From positions 1-6,418 of the forward strand of contig JAKAMA010000147.1 in assembly GCA_021813085.1 (NCBI GenBank): a DNA stretch of 6,418 nt. Direction: 5' to 3'. Shown one piece after another: positions 1 to 5,397 of the stretch. The stretch's first letter is position 1. Every line of letters starts with the position of its first letter. The notes beneath the pieces were generated by a model. It saw nothing but the letters and a program-made list of their open reading frames with translations, searched no databases and was not told the DNA's origin. The translations under genes and the position numbers were made by a program. The stretch comes from Chloroflexota bacterium. GTDB lineage: Bacteria > Chloroflexota > Dehalococcoidia > DSTF01 > JACRBR01.

Positions 1-418
1 GAACCTGCGGCTGTTCGTGCCGCCGGCGCTCGTGCTGGGGATCGGCGGCTCCGCGGCGCTGATGCGCCTGGTGCGGACGACGATGCTCGAGGTGTTGCGC
101 AGCGACTACATCCGCACGGCGCACGCGAAGGGGCTGAGCCAGCGGACCGTGATCATCGGCCACGCGCTGCGCAACGCGGCAACGCCGATCCTGACGGCGC
201 TGGGCATGGCGTTCGTCACCATCTTCGGCGGCTCGATCATCGCCGAGCAGATCATGAGCCTGCAGGGGCTGGGGCAGTGGTTCTTCGCCTCGACGGTGCT
301 GCGCGACTTGCCGGTGGTGCAGTTCCTGGCGGTCTACACGGCGGCGGTGGTGATCATCGTGAACCTGATCGTCGACCTCTCGTACGCGGTGGTCGACCGG
401 CGCGTGAGATACAACTGA
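1..418 (+). CDS. DppB/OppB-family ABC transporter permease, 3' part
   Basis: This is the C-terminal part (about 138 residues, read from base 2) of an inner-membrane permease of a peptide/nickel-type ABC importer; its 5' end lies outside the window. It would pair with the next permease to form the transmembrane channel for an oligopeptide, nickel or similar solute. The sequence shows the family's cytoplasmic EAA loop, which contacts the ATPase subunits: SDYIRTAHAKGLSQ followed by HALRNAATPILT. After it come two hydrophobic stretches and the usual ending (VDLSYAVVDRRVRYN, related to the family's DP-R pattern). The open frame has no stop upstream to the window edge. The stop TGA shares one base with the next gene's ATG, typical of a coupled permease pair. 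The substrate cannot be read from the sequence; no binding protein or ATPase gene is inside the window. Confidence 0.94.
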   Translation, partial: NLRLFVPPALVLGIGGSAALMRLVRTTMLEVLRSDYIRTAHAKGLSQRTVIIGHALRNAATPILTALGMAFVTIFGGSIIAEQIMSLQGLGQWFFASTVLRDLPVVQFLAVYTAAVVIIVNLIVDLSYAVVDRRVRYN

Positions 419-1326
419 TGGCCACGCTCGCCGAGCGCGGCATCGCGCCGGGCAGGGAGGCGTGGGAGTATCCGCGGGAGCGGCCGCTCCTGGCGCGGCT
501 CCGGCGGCTTGCCGCGAAGAACCCCGTCGGCACGGTCGCGCTGCTGATCGTGGTGGCGTTCTTCGTGCTCGGCGTCATCGGGCCGTACGTGGCGCCCTAC
601 GACCCACAGGCGTTCGACCGCTACGCGCGGCTCCAGGGGCCCTCGGCGGCGCACTGGTTCGGCACGAACGCAAAGGGCCAGGACATCTTCAGCCGGGTGC
701 TCGTCGGCGCCCGGGTGTCGATGACGTTCGGGCTGGTGATCATGTTCTTCGGGTTCATCCCGGGGGCGGTGCTGGGGATCATCTCGGGCTACGCGGGCCG
801 CTGGCTCGATTACCTGATCCAGCGGTCGAGCGAGGCCTGGACCGCGTTCCCGCAACTGGTACTCGTGCTGACCTTCCTGAGCGCATTCGGGCCGGGGCTG
901 CGCAACGTCTCGATCGTGATCGCGATCGGCGCGCTGTTCGGCGGCTCGCGGCTGCTGCGTGCGCTCGCGCTCGTCGAGAAGCACAAGGAGTACGTGGCGG
1001 CGGCGCGCTCGACCGGGGCGACGGAGTTCCGGGTGCTCTGGCGGCACGTGGTGCCGAACATCATGCCGTACATCCTGGTGGGGATCAGCAGCGTCTTCGC
1101 GGTGGCCGTGCTGGCCGAGGCGGTGCTCAGCTATCTCGGCCTGGGGCTGTCGCCCGGCACGCCGGGGTGGGGGATCGACCTCGCCTCTTCGCTGGGGAGC
1201 GCCCAGCACTATCCGCACCTGGTGATCTTCTACGGCGGCGCGATCAGCCTTGTCGTGCTGGGGTTCAACCTGCTCGGCGACACGCTGCGCGACATCCTGG
1301 ACCCGCGCCTGCGCGGCAGCCGCTGA
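418..1326 (+). CDS. DppC/OppC-family ABC transporter permease
   Basis: Complete 302-residue inner-membrane permease, the second channel subunit of a peptide/nickel-type ABC importer and of usual length for the family. Residues about 25-65 match the OppC N-terminal region (basic segment, KNPVG, one membrane helix, then APYDP). FGTNAKGQDIFSRVLVGAR (81-99) is the conserved segment before the permease domain. The EAA loop lies at about 191-211 (EYVAAARSTGA, then LWRHVVPN). EAVLSYLGLGL, PGWG and the ending LLGDTLRDILDPRLRG are further family hallmarks. Several hydrophobic segments are visible (about 38-59, 103-123, 145-155, 163-176, 217-240, 268-286). The ATG at 418 is chosen because it overlaps the upstream stop (TGATG) and gives the expected N-terminus; longer in-frame extensions run through the previous gene. 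No good Shine-Dalgarno is visible, so translational coupling is likely. No ATPase gene follows, so the rest of the transporter should lie upstream of the window or elsewhere. Confidence 0.96.
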   Translation: MATLAERGIAPGREAWEYPRERPLLARLRRLAAKNPVGTVALLIVVAFFVLGVIGPYVAPYDPQAFDRYARLQGPSAAHWFGTNAKGQDIFSRVLVGARVSMTFGLVIMFFGFIPGAVLGIISGYAGRWLDYLIQRSSEAWTAFPQLVLVLTFLSAFGPGLRNVSIVIAIGALFGGSRLLRALALVEKHKEYVAAARSTGATEFRVLWRHVVPNIMPYILVGISSVFAVAVLAEAVLSYLGLGLSPGTPGWGIDLASSLGSAQHYPHLVIFYGGAISLVVLGFNLLGDTLRDILDPRLRGSR

Positions 1327-1351
1327 TCTGTCGCCGCCCGCGGGCGCCCGG

Positions 1352-1357
1352 TACCCT
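1352..1357 (+). promoter_or_regulatory. Possible -10 element for leaderless agmatinase mRNA
   Basis: The hexamer TACCCT fits the relaxed TANNNT -10 pattern and ends six bases before the GTG start at 1364, the geometry expected for a leaderless transcript. There is no Shine-Dalgarno motif before this GTG and no convincing -35 box. It is an inference from spacing alone; the gene could equally be translated by read-through from the permease operon 37 nt upstream. Confidence 0.25.
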
Positions 1358-1363
1358 GCACGC

Positions 1364-2293
1364 GTGGCTGACGAACGCTTCTACCCGCCGCTGAACTTCG
1401 CGTCACTCGATGCCGAGGACGCCGCCTTCGACCGCGCGCGCGCGGTCGTGCTGCCGGTGCCGTACGACTCGACGGTGACGGCACGCGCGGGCGCCCGCGA
1501 CGGGCCGCGCGCGATCATCGAGGCGTCGGCGGACATGGAGCTGTACGACGTCGCGCTCGGCAGCGAGCCGTGGCGCCACGGCATCCACACGCTGCCGGAG
1601 CTGGCGCCGCACACCGGCTCGCCGGAGGCGATGATCGACCGTATCGACGAGGTCATCGGCGAGCTGATCGACGCGGGCAAGTTCGTCGTGACGCTTGGCG
1701 GCGAGCACACCGTGGCGGTGGGCGCGGTGCGCGCGCACGCGAGGCGCCGGCCCGGGCTTTCGGTGCTGGCGTTCGACGCGCACTCCGACCTGCGGGACGC
1801 GTACCTGGACTCGAAGTACAACCACGCCTGCACGCTGCGCCGCGCGCTCGAGGTCGCGCCGGTGACGCAGGTGGGGCTGCGCAGCGCCTCGGCCGAGGAC
1901 GCGGCGCTGATCCGCGATCGGGGCCTGGCGTTCTACTCGCCGGGGGCCTTCCGCGCCGCCGGCCCGCGGGAGGTCGCCGGGCGGCTGAGCGATGACGTGT
2001 ACATCACCATCGACCTCGACTGCTTCGACCCGTCGGAGATGGCGGCGGTGGGTACGCCGGAGCCTGGCGGGCTGCGCTGGGACGAAGTATCGGACCTGCT
2101 GGTGGCGGTGACGCGAGAGAAGCGCGTCGTGGGCTTCGACGTGACGGAGCTGTCGCCGTCGCTGGGCCCGCGTTCGTGCGCGCAGCAGGCGGCGAAGCTC
2201 GCGTACCGGCTGATCGGCCTGGCGCTCGACGACCGGCCAGCGACGGACAGCGCTCCGCGCCGGTCCGCGGCCAGGACGTCCGCTGATGCCTGA
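1364..2293 (+). CDS. speB: Agmatinase / arginase-family ureohydrolase (SpeB-like)
   Basis: A 309-residue cytoplasmic enzyme predicted to hydrolyse agmatine to putrescine and urea using a two-manganese centre, a step in polyamine synthesis from arginine. All metal-binding motifs of the ureohydrolase family are intact: GGEH (112-115, ligand H115), DAHSD (138-142, ligands D138, H140, D142) and DLD (217-219, ligands D217 and D219) followed by DP. NHACTLRRA (153-161) occupies the substrate-loop position and resembles the HAC-x-RR form of archaeal and many bacterial agmatinases. GTPEPGGL and the late DVTELSP segment are also typical. The start is the GTG at 1364, because the protein then begins ADERFYPPLNF, a normal N-terminus; a longer frame runs back into the permease gene. 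It sits 37 nt after that gene and overlaps the next gene by 8 nt, so co-transcription is likely. Related activities (guanidinobutyrase, aminopropylagmatine ureohydrolase) cannot be excluded from motifs. The last 20 or so residues look unconserved. Confidence 0.94.
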   Translation: MADERFYPPLNFASLDAEDAAFDRARAVVLPVPYDSTVTARAGARDGPRAIIEASADMELYDVALGSEPWRHGIHTLPELAPHTGSPEAMIDRIDEVIGELIDAGKFVVTLGGEHTVAVGAVRAHARRRPGLSVLAFDAHSDLRDAYLDSKYNHACTLRRALEVAPVTQVGLRSASAEDAALIRDRGLAFYSPGAFRAAGPREVAGRLSDDVYITIDLDCFDPSEMAAVGTPEPGGLRWDEVSDLLVAVTREKRVVGFDVTELSPSLGPRSCAQQAAKLAYRLIGLALDDRPATDSAPRRSAARTSADA

Positions 2294-2669
2294 CGCGAAG
2301 GGCCGCCGCCAGGCCCGTCCGGGCAAGCGCCGCAGCCGCCAGCGCGCACGCCCCGAGCGCGGCGCAGCGCCGCGCTCCGGCACCGGCATGAGCGCGACCG
2401 CACCGCCGGTGCAGCCGCGGCGCGCAGGTGCGAGTGCGTCGCCGCCCTCGCGCCTGCCGTCGCCGACGGCGCGCGCCACCGGGTTCATGATCGCGCTCGT
2501 CACGGCGTTCCTGGCGGTGGTGATGATCAAGGACGCCCTGACGCACGCATCGGGCGCTTCGGCTGCGATCCAGGTCGTCGGTGGCCTGCTGCTCGTCCTG
2601 CTCGCGCTGGCGGTCGGGGCGCTGGTGCTTGTGCCGGGACGTGTGCGGGCGTTGTTCCGGCGGCGGTAG
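2286..2669 (+). CDS. Small membrane protein with basic N-terminal tail, unknown function
   Basis: A 127-residue protein I do not recognise. Residues 1-30 are very rich in Arg and Lys, residues 31-62 are rich in Pro, Ala and Ser and look disordered, and two hydrophobic helices follow at about 66-81 and 95-116, ending in a basic tail (RALFRRR). This suggests a small inner-membrane protein with a cytoplasmic, possibly nucleic-acid- or lipid-contacting tail. In favour of coding: the ATG at 2286 overlaps the agmatinase stop by 8 nt, an AGGA at 2273-2276 lies 9 nt upstream of it, the frame has strong G/C bias at third positions, and the two helices are coherent. An alternative start is the ATG at 2388 (residue 35), which would remove the basic region and leave a 93-residue protein. 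A link with polyamine metabolism is only suggested by position. Function unknown. Confidence 0.6.
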   Translation: MPDAKGRRQARPGKRRSRQRARPERGAAPRSGTGMSATAPPVQPRRAGASASPPSRLPSPTARATGFMIALVTAFLAVVMIKDALTHASGASAAIQVVGGLLLVLLALAVGALVLVPGRVRALFRRR

Positions 2670-2804
2670 TCGGCAGAGATCGCCCGGGCGCTACAGATGT
2701 GACCTGTCCGCCCGTCCTGAACGGCCAGCACCACCCGCCCGTCGCGAAGGAGCTTCGGACACCGGCTGCGCTGACCGCCACGAGCTCGCGGACCTGGTGG
2801 CGCC

Positions 2805-2841
2805 GCGAGCGCGGCGGGGGCGCGGCGCCCGCCCCGCTCGC
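2805..2841. repeat. GC-rich imperfect inverted repeat
   Basis: GCGAGCG near 2805-2811 pairs with CGCTCGC at 2835-2841, and the inner G-rich and C-rich segments extend the stem with a bulge. No T-run follows on either strand. It could act as a U-less terminator for the upstream genes, or be a by-product of base composition. Confidence 0.3.
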
Positions 2842-3025
2842 GCTGCGCTGGCCTTCCGGGGCGGCAGTCGCGTCGGCCGGACGCATAGCGTTCATCCGTG
2901 GGCCGTCCGGCGGAACTGGTCACGCCGGTCGATGCGCCCGGCGTTCGCGGACGACTGGCCGGAGACAGTCACTGGGGTGATCCCGTATGGCGTGCGCACC
3001 GCAGACGCATTGTCGTGGTAGCACC

Positions 3026-3054
3026 TTTCGGGCAACGCACGGCCGGCCGATACT
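3026..3054 (+). promoter_or_regulatory. Weak promoter candidate for the RDD gene
   Basis: TTTCGG (3026-3031) and GATACT (3049-3054) are separated by exactly 17 nt, about 54 nt before the RDD start codon. The -10 matches TATAAT at four of six bases, the -35 matches TTGACA at only two. The preceding gene is over 400 nt away, so a dedicated promoter is expected somewhere here; this is the best I can see. Confidence 0.25.
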
Positions 3055-3094
3055 ACCGATGCGAAGACTCGCGAACGCAACCCGCAGGGGCGGT

Positions 3095-3101
3095 GAGGAG
3101 G
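3095..3101 (+). promoter_or_regulatory. Strong Shine-Dalgarno site of the RDD gene
   Basis: GAGGAGG contains a perfect AGGAGG and stands 6 nt before the ATG at 3108. It decides the start among several upstream in-frame possibilities, and it is the strongest ribosome binding site in the window. Confidence 0.85.
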
Positions 3102-3107
3102 CAGCAC

Positions 3108-3506
3108 ATGATCCAGGAGCAGGCCCAGGCATCGGACGTGGGCGTCGGGTTCGGCGAGCGGTTCGTCGCGTACCTGATCGACTTCGTCATCCTCGTTGTC
3201 ATCGACATCGTATTGAGGCTCGTCCTGGGCACGCCCGGGGCACTGATCGGAATCATCGTCGGCATCGCCTACTTCGTCGGCTTCTGGATGGCGCAGGGCG
3301 CGACGCCGGGCAAGATGATGCTGGGGCTCAAGGTCGTGCGCCAGGACGGTGCGCCGATCGATGGCTCGACCGCGCTGCTGCGCTACGTCGGCTACATCGT
3401 CTCCAGCATCCCGATCGGCCTCGGCTTCCTGTGGATCATCTGGGACCCGCGGCACGAGGGCTGGCACGACAAGATCGCCAGGACGCGCGTCATCAAGATC
3501 GGTTAG
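3108..3506 (+). CDS. RDD family integral membrane protein
   Basis: A 132-residue inner-membrane protein of the RDD family, named for a conserved Arg and two Asp. The Arg is R18 and the first Asp D25 (ERFVAYLIDFVIL), and the second is D121 in the C-terminal HDKIARTRVIK motif. The central signature GATPGKMMLGLKVV, which joins the second helix to the cytoplasmic loop, is intact. Hydrophobic segments lie at about 19-41, 45-63 and 91-112, and the length is normal for a single-domain member. The ATG at 3108 is fixed by the ribosome binding site just upstream and by the family N-terminus. Function of most RDD proteins is unknown; some members have been linked to ion or Na+/H+ transport, but nothing here allows a specific substrate. 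It is followed within 26 nt by a strong hairpin, so it is probably monocistronic or the last gene of its unit. Confidence 0.93.
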   Translation: MIQEQAQASDVGVGFGERFVAYLIDFVILVVIDIVLRLVLGTPGALIGIIVGIAYFVGFWMAQGATPGKMMLGLKVVRQDGAPIDGSTALLRYVGYIVSSIPIGLGFLWIIWDPRHEGWHDKIARTRVIKIG

Positions 3507-3531
3507 GCCGCCCGCGACCGGCGTATGCGCG

Positions 3532-3561
3532 GAAGGGCCGCCCCCGGCGGGGCGGCCCTTC
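3532..3561. terminator. Perfect 13-bp hairpin between convergent genes
   Basis: GAAGGGCCGCCCC (3532-3544) and its exact reverse complement (3549-3561) flank a 4-nt CGGC loop. It lies 25 nt after the RDD stop and 24 nt beyond the stop of the opposing acyl-CoA dehydrogenase, the position expected of a shared bidirectional terminator. No U-tract follows on either strand, as is common in high-G+C bacteria, so intrinsic termination is likely but not certain. Confidence 0.75.
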
Positions 3562-3585
3562 GCGTCGATAGCCCGCCGCGTTCCG

Positions 3586-4710
3586 CTACACCTTCAGCTC
3601 GTCGGCGACCAGCTCGCGGTGGTAGTCGGCGTCGCCCCACGCCAGCTCCGCCGCCTTCTGACGCCGGAAGTAGAGCTGGATCTTGTAGTCCTTCGTGAAG
3701 CCGATGCCGCCGTGGATCTGCTGCCCGTGCGCCACGACGCGCCGCGTCGCTTCGCTGCACCAGGCCTTCGCCATGTGCACGTTCAGGTCGGCGTCCGCCT
3801 CGTCCTCGTCGACCGACCACGCCGCCCGGTACATGATGAAGCGCGCCCCATCGACGTCCGTCACCATGTCCGCGGCCTTGTGCTGGATCGCCTGGAAGGA
3901 GCCGATCGGCCGGCCGAACTGGATGCGGTCCTTCGCGTACTGGACGCTGATCTCGAAGTCCATCTGCGCCAGGCCGACGAGGTACGCGCACTCGATGACG
4001 GTCGCCTTGCGCTGCACCTTCTGGAACGCCGCCCAGCCGCCGGCGATGATGCTTGCCTTCGGGACGCGGACGTTCTCGAACTTCACCTCCGCCTGCTTGT
4101 CGGCGGCGATGGTCTTGAGCTGCGTCTGGCTGATGCCGGCCGTCTTCGCATCGACGATCACCATCTCGATGCCCTGCTCGCCCTTTGTGCCGGGGCGGCG
4201 CCCAACGACGGTCATGTAGTCGGCGACGTTGGCATCGCGGATGAACAGCTTGGTGCCGTTCAGCACGAGGTCGTCTCCGGCTTCCTTCACCTCCAGCGAC
4301 ACGCCCTCGGCGTCGAAGCGCGCCGACGGCTCGGTGAAGGCGAGCGTCCAGATCGTGTCGCCGCTGGCGATCCGCGGCAGGGCATACTTCTTCTGCTGTT
4401 CCGTGCCCCCTTCGAGCAGCGGCAGCACACCGCCGACCTGCGTCGAGATGAACGGTCCCGGCACGAGCGCGCGACCGAACTCCTCGATCAGGATGATCAG
4501 GTCGAGGAATCCGAAGCCGGCACCGCCGTACTGGTCGGGGATCAGCAGCCCCTGCCAGCCCTGCTCGGCCATCTTCTTCCACAGTGTGGGCGAGTAGCCC
4601 TTCTCGTCCTCTTCCATCTCCCGGACGAGCGTCTCCGGGCACTCCTTCTCGAGGAAGTCGCGCGCGGCGTTCTTGAGCAGCTCCTGCTCTTCAGACAGTC
4701 CCAGGTCCAT
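3586..4710 (-). CDS. Acyl-CoA dehydrogenase, probable non-catalytic partner subunit
   Basis: A 374-residue protein of the acyl-CoA dehydrogenase superfamily, with the N-terminal helical (about 5-118), middle beta (about 120-215) and C-terminal helical (about 225-372) domains of normal length. The FAD-ADP-binding elements RIQFG (262-266) and QIHGG (331-335) are intact. The flavin/substrate loop is degenerate: TEPSARFD (127-133) replaces the usual TEPGAGSD, and FIRDAN replaces the usual W-T-N/S-G segment. By hand alignment to medium-chain acyl-CoA dehydrogenase (MCAD), the catalytic Glu376 position is W358, and the alternative helix-G base position (Thr255) is A236. This looks like the subunit that supplies FAD contacts to a heteromeric partner, probably the product of the gene at 5398-6418. 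The ATG at 4710 has AAAGGTGG just upstream (4722-4715); a TTG at 4728 is less likely. Substrate unknown (fatty acyl, steroid side chain or other CoA thioester). A 12-bp palindrome lies 14 nt upstream of the start. Confidence 0.95.
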   Translation of the reverse strand: MDLGLSEEQELLKNAARDFLEKECPETLVREMEEDEKGYSPTLWKKMAEQGWQGLLIPDQYGGAGFGFLDLIILIEEFGRALVPGPFISTQVGGVLPLLEGGTEQQKKYALPRIASGDTIWTLAFTEPSARFDAEGVSLEVKEAGDDLVLNGTKLFIRDANVADYMTVVGRRPGTKGEQGIEMVIVDAKTAGISQTQLKTIAADKQAEVKFENVRVPKASIIAGGWAAFQKVQRKATVIECAYLVGLAQMDFEISVQYAKDRIQFGRPIGSFQAIQHKAADMVTDVDGARFIMYRAAWSVDEDEADADLNVHMAKAWCSEATRRVVAHGQQIHGGIGFTKDYKIQLYFRRQKAAELAWGDADYHRELVADELKV

Positions 4711-4724
4711 GTATCCACCTTTCC

Positions 4725-4736
4725 GCAATCGATTGC
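4725..4736. promoter_or_regulatory. 12-bp perfect palindrome upstream of acyl-CoA dehydrogenase
   Basis: GCAATCGATTGC is self-complementary and half A+T in a very G+C-rich setting, 14 nt before the ATG at 4710 and abutting its ribosome binding site. Such a site could be the operator of a TetR- or GntR-type regulator of fatty-acid genes. It does not match any operator I know by sequence, and no regulator gene is in the window. Confidence 0.4.
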
Positions 4737-4785
4737 TCTGTCACCGCGCACCCGCGGTCCGTCCCGATGCTTGCCTTCGCTGCGC

Positions 4786-4848
4786 CGGAGCCCGGACGCC
4801 GGACGTCGGAGCCCCACATTCTCCAACGTCCCGCCTCTCACCTCCAGC
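4786..4848. repeat. Degenerate 7-bp tandem repeat array, downstream of the small membrane gene
   Basis: Nine consecutive 7-base units stay in one phase. The first four read CGGAGCC, CGGACGC, CGGACGT, CGGAGCC; the fifth (CCACATT) does not fit; the last four read CTCCAAC, GTCCCGC, CTCTCAC, CTCCAGC. The last group resembles the heptamers at 5329-5363, with CTCCAAC identical in both. The array lies between the small membrane protein gene and the downstream acyl-CoA dehydrogenase. Confidence 0.5.
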
Positions 4849-4880
4849 GCGACGACACTACGCCATACACCCCTCCACCA

Positions 4881-5279
4881 TCACGTCGCCGTCCCCGCTC
4901 CCGCTCCCGGTGCATCTTGTTGAGCCTCCGCGAGCTCCTGCCGGTGCAGGGCGGCGGCCCACTGCGGCCACAGGAGGAAGATCGCGGCGGTCACCACGGC
5001 CGGCCACGCCGCCCACTGCAGGTATTCCGTCTTGAAGGCGTGCCACTTCGTCAGCCGGTGCGTCTCCAGGCACGCCGCCGTCGCCGCCTTCACCTGCGAC
5101 TGCGCCACATCCCGGTCGGCGATCCCCTGCTGCACGGCGATCTGGTGCCGGAAGTCGGCGCAGTTGTTCTGCGTCGCGCCGGCGCCGATCACGCCCGTCG
5201 TGTACAGCAGCGTGCCCAGCCCGAGCATCGCGCCGTAGATGGCGAGCGCGACACCCGCTGCGATGCCAAGACGCTTCAT
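4881..5279 (-). CDS. Small two-helix membrane protein with two cysteines, unknown function
   Basis: A 132-residue protein I do not recognise. A basic start (MKR) precedes a long hydrophobic segment at about 5-32, then a polar region (33-85) carrying C40 and C70, then a second helix at about 88-104 and a hydrophilic Ala/Gln/Gly-rich tail. The positive-inside rule suggests both ends are cytoplasmic and the polar region lies outside, where C40 and C70 could form a disulfide. The ATG at 5279 is chosen because it yields the MKR plus helix start; frames extending further upstream run through repeat DNA. No Shine-Dalgarno is visible, and a 17-bp palindrome ends 2 nt before the ATG. It lies between two acyl-CoA dehydrogenase genes, with gaps of 118 and 170 nt, and is flanked by 7-bp repeats on both sides, so it may be an insertion into that pair rather than part of the pathway. 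Confidence 0.72.
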   Translation of the reverse strand: MKRLGIAAGVALAIYGAMLGLGTLLYTTGVIGAGATQNNCADFRHQIAVQQGIADRDVAQSQVKAATAACLETHRLTKWHAFKTEYLQWAAWPAVVTAAIFLLWPQWAAALHRQELAEAQQDAPGAGAGTAT

Positions 5280-5281
5280 TG

Positions 5282-5298
5282 CTGTGCACCGTGCACAG
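5282..5298. promoter_or_regulatory. 17-bp palindrome abutting the small membrane gene start
   Basis: CTGTGCAC and GTGCACAG are exact reverse complements around one central base, and the site ends 2 nt before the ATG at 5279. It occupies the place where a ribosome binding site should be. It could be an operator, or an RNA hairpin that hides the start codon. Confidence 0.45.
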
Positions 5299-5305
5299 AT
5301 GACCG

Positions 5306-5334
5306 ATGACACTTCTGTATGCGGCCACCTCCAA
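5306..5334 (-). promoter_or_regulatory. Weak promoter candidate for the small membrane gene
   Basis: Read leftwards, TTGGAG (5334-5329) and TGTCAT (5311-5306) are 17 nt apart. They match the -35 and -10 consensus at three and four of six bases. The expected start of transcription would fall at or just before the palindrome. The -35 would lie inside the 7-bp repeat array. Weak evidence. Confidence 0.22.
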
Positions 5335-5363
5335 CCTCTAACATCCAACATCCAACATCCATC
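5326..5363. repeat. 7-bp tandem repeat array (AACATCC type), upstream of the small membrane gene
   Basis: Three perfect copies of AACATCC (5340-5360) follow two diverged copies, CACCTCC and AACCTCT (5326-5339); shifted by four bases the same stretch reads CTCCAAC, CTCTAAC, ATCCAAC, ATCCAAC, ATCCATC (5329-5363). On the minus strand the unit is GTTGGAT/GTTGGAG. Pyrimidine-rich sequence continues to about 5380. It lies in the 118-nt gap between the upstream acyl-CoA dehydrogenase and the small membrane gene. Confidence 0.75.
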
Positions 5364-5397
5364 AGGCCCTCCACCCTCCAGTGGGCCATTGCGCACA

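Larger units (their letters stand above)
2670..3107. other. 438-nt stretch without a convincing gene
   Basis: Between the small membrane protein and the RDD gene I see no open frame with recognisable domains, a good start site or coherent protein composition; the frames present are Arg/Pro-rich shadows of high G+C. It contains a GC-rich imperfect inverted repeat (2805-2841) and a weak promoter candidate shortly before the RDD gene. It could be a long leader or spacer, or a decayed gene; no trace of a recognisable family is left. Confidence 0.55.

Noticed and set aside
334..1218. 294-codon minus-strand frame opposite the DppC-type permease
   Set aside because: It is rich in Arg, His, Asp and Pro with no motif; the plus-strand permease fully explains the region.
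2681..2690. CGCCCGGGCG palindrome just after the small membrane gene, as a terminator
   Set aside because: It has no loop, only five bases per arm and no T-run, and is expected by chance in such G+C-rich DNA.
1403..2923. 506-codon open frame on the minus strand opposite the agmatinase and the small membrane gene
   Set aside because: It is Arg/Pro/Ala-rich with no domain signal and lies antisense to an agmatinase with all metal ligands intact. Long antisense frames are expected at this base composition.
4710..4728. TTG at 4728 as start of the second acyl-CoA dehydrogenase
   Set aside because: The ATG at 4710 has AAAGGTGG at good spacing and gives the usual MDLGLSEEQ-type N-terminus.
3349..4923. 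524-codon open frame on the plus strand opposite the 3586-4710 acyl-CoA dehydrogenase
   Set aside because: It crosses the terminator hairpin and mirrors the dehydrogenase codons; its Leu/Val/Arg/Asp-rich composition is typical of an antisense shadow.
5326..5380. CRISPR-like array
   Set aside because: Units are 7 bp, contiguous and without spacers; this is a simple tandem repeat.
4881..5396. Longer version of the small membrane gene starting near 5396
   Set aside because: The extra N-terminus would be translated from the heptamer repeats and the palindrome, and would bury the MKR-plus-helix start inside the protein.
4711..5397. Insertion sequence or composite transposon between the dehydrogenases
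   Set aside because: There is no transposase, no terminal inverted repeats and no target-site duplication that I can see; only short degenerate heptamers flank the gene.
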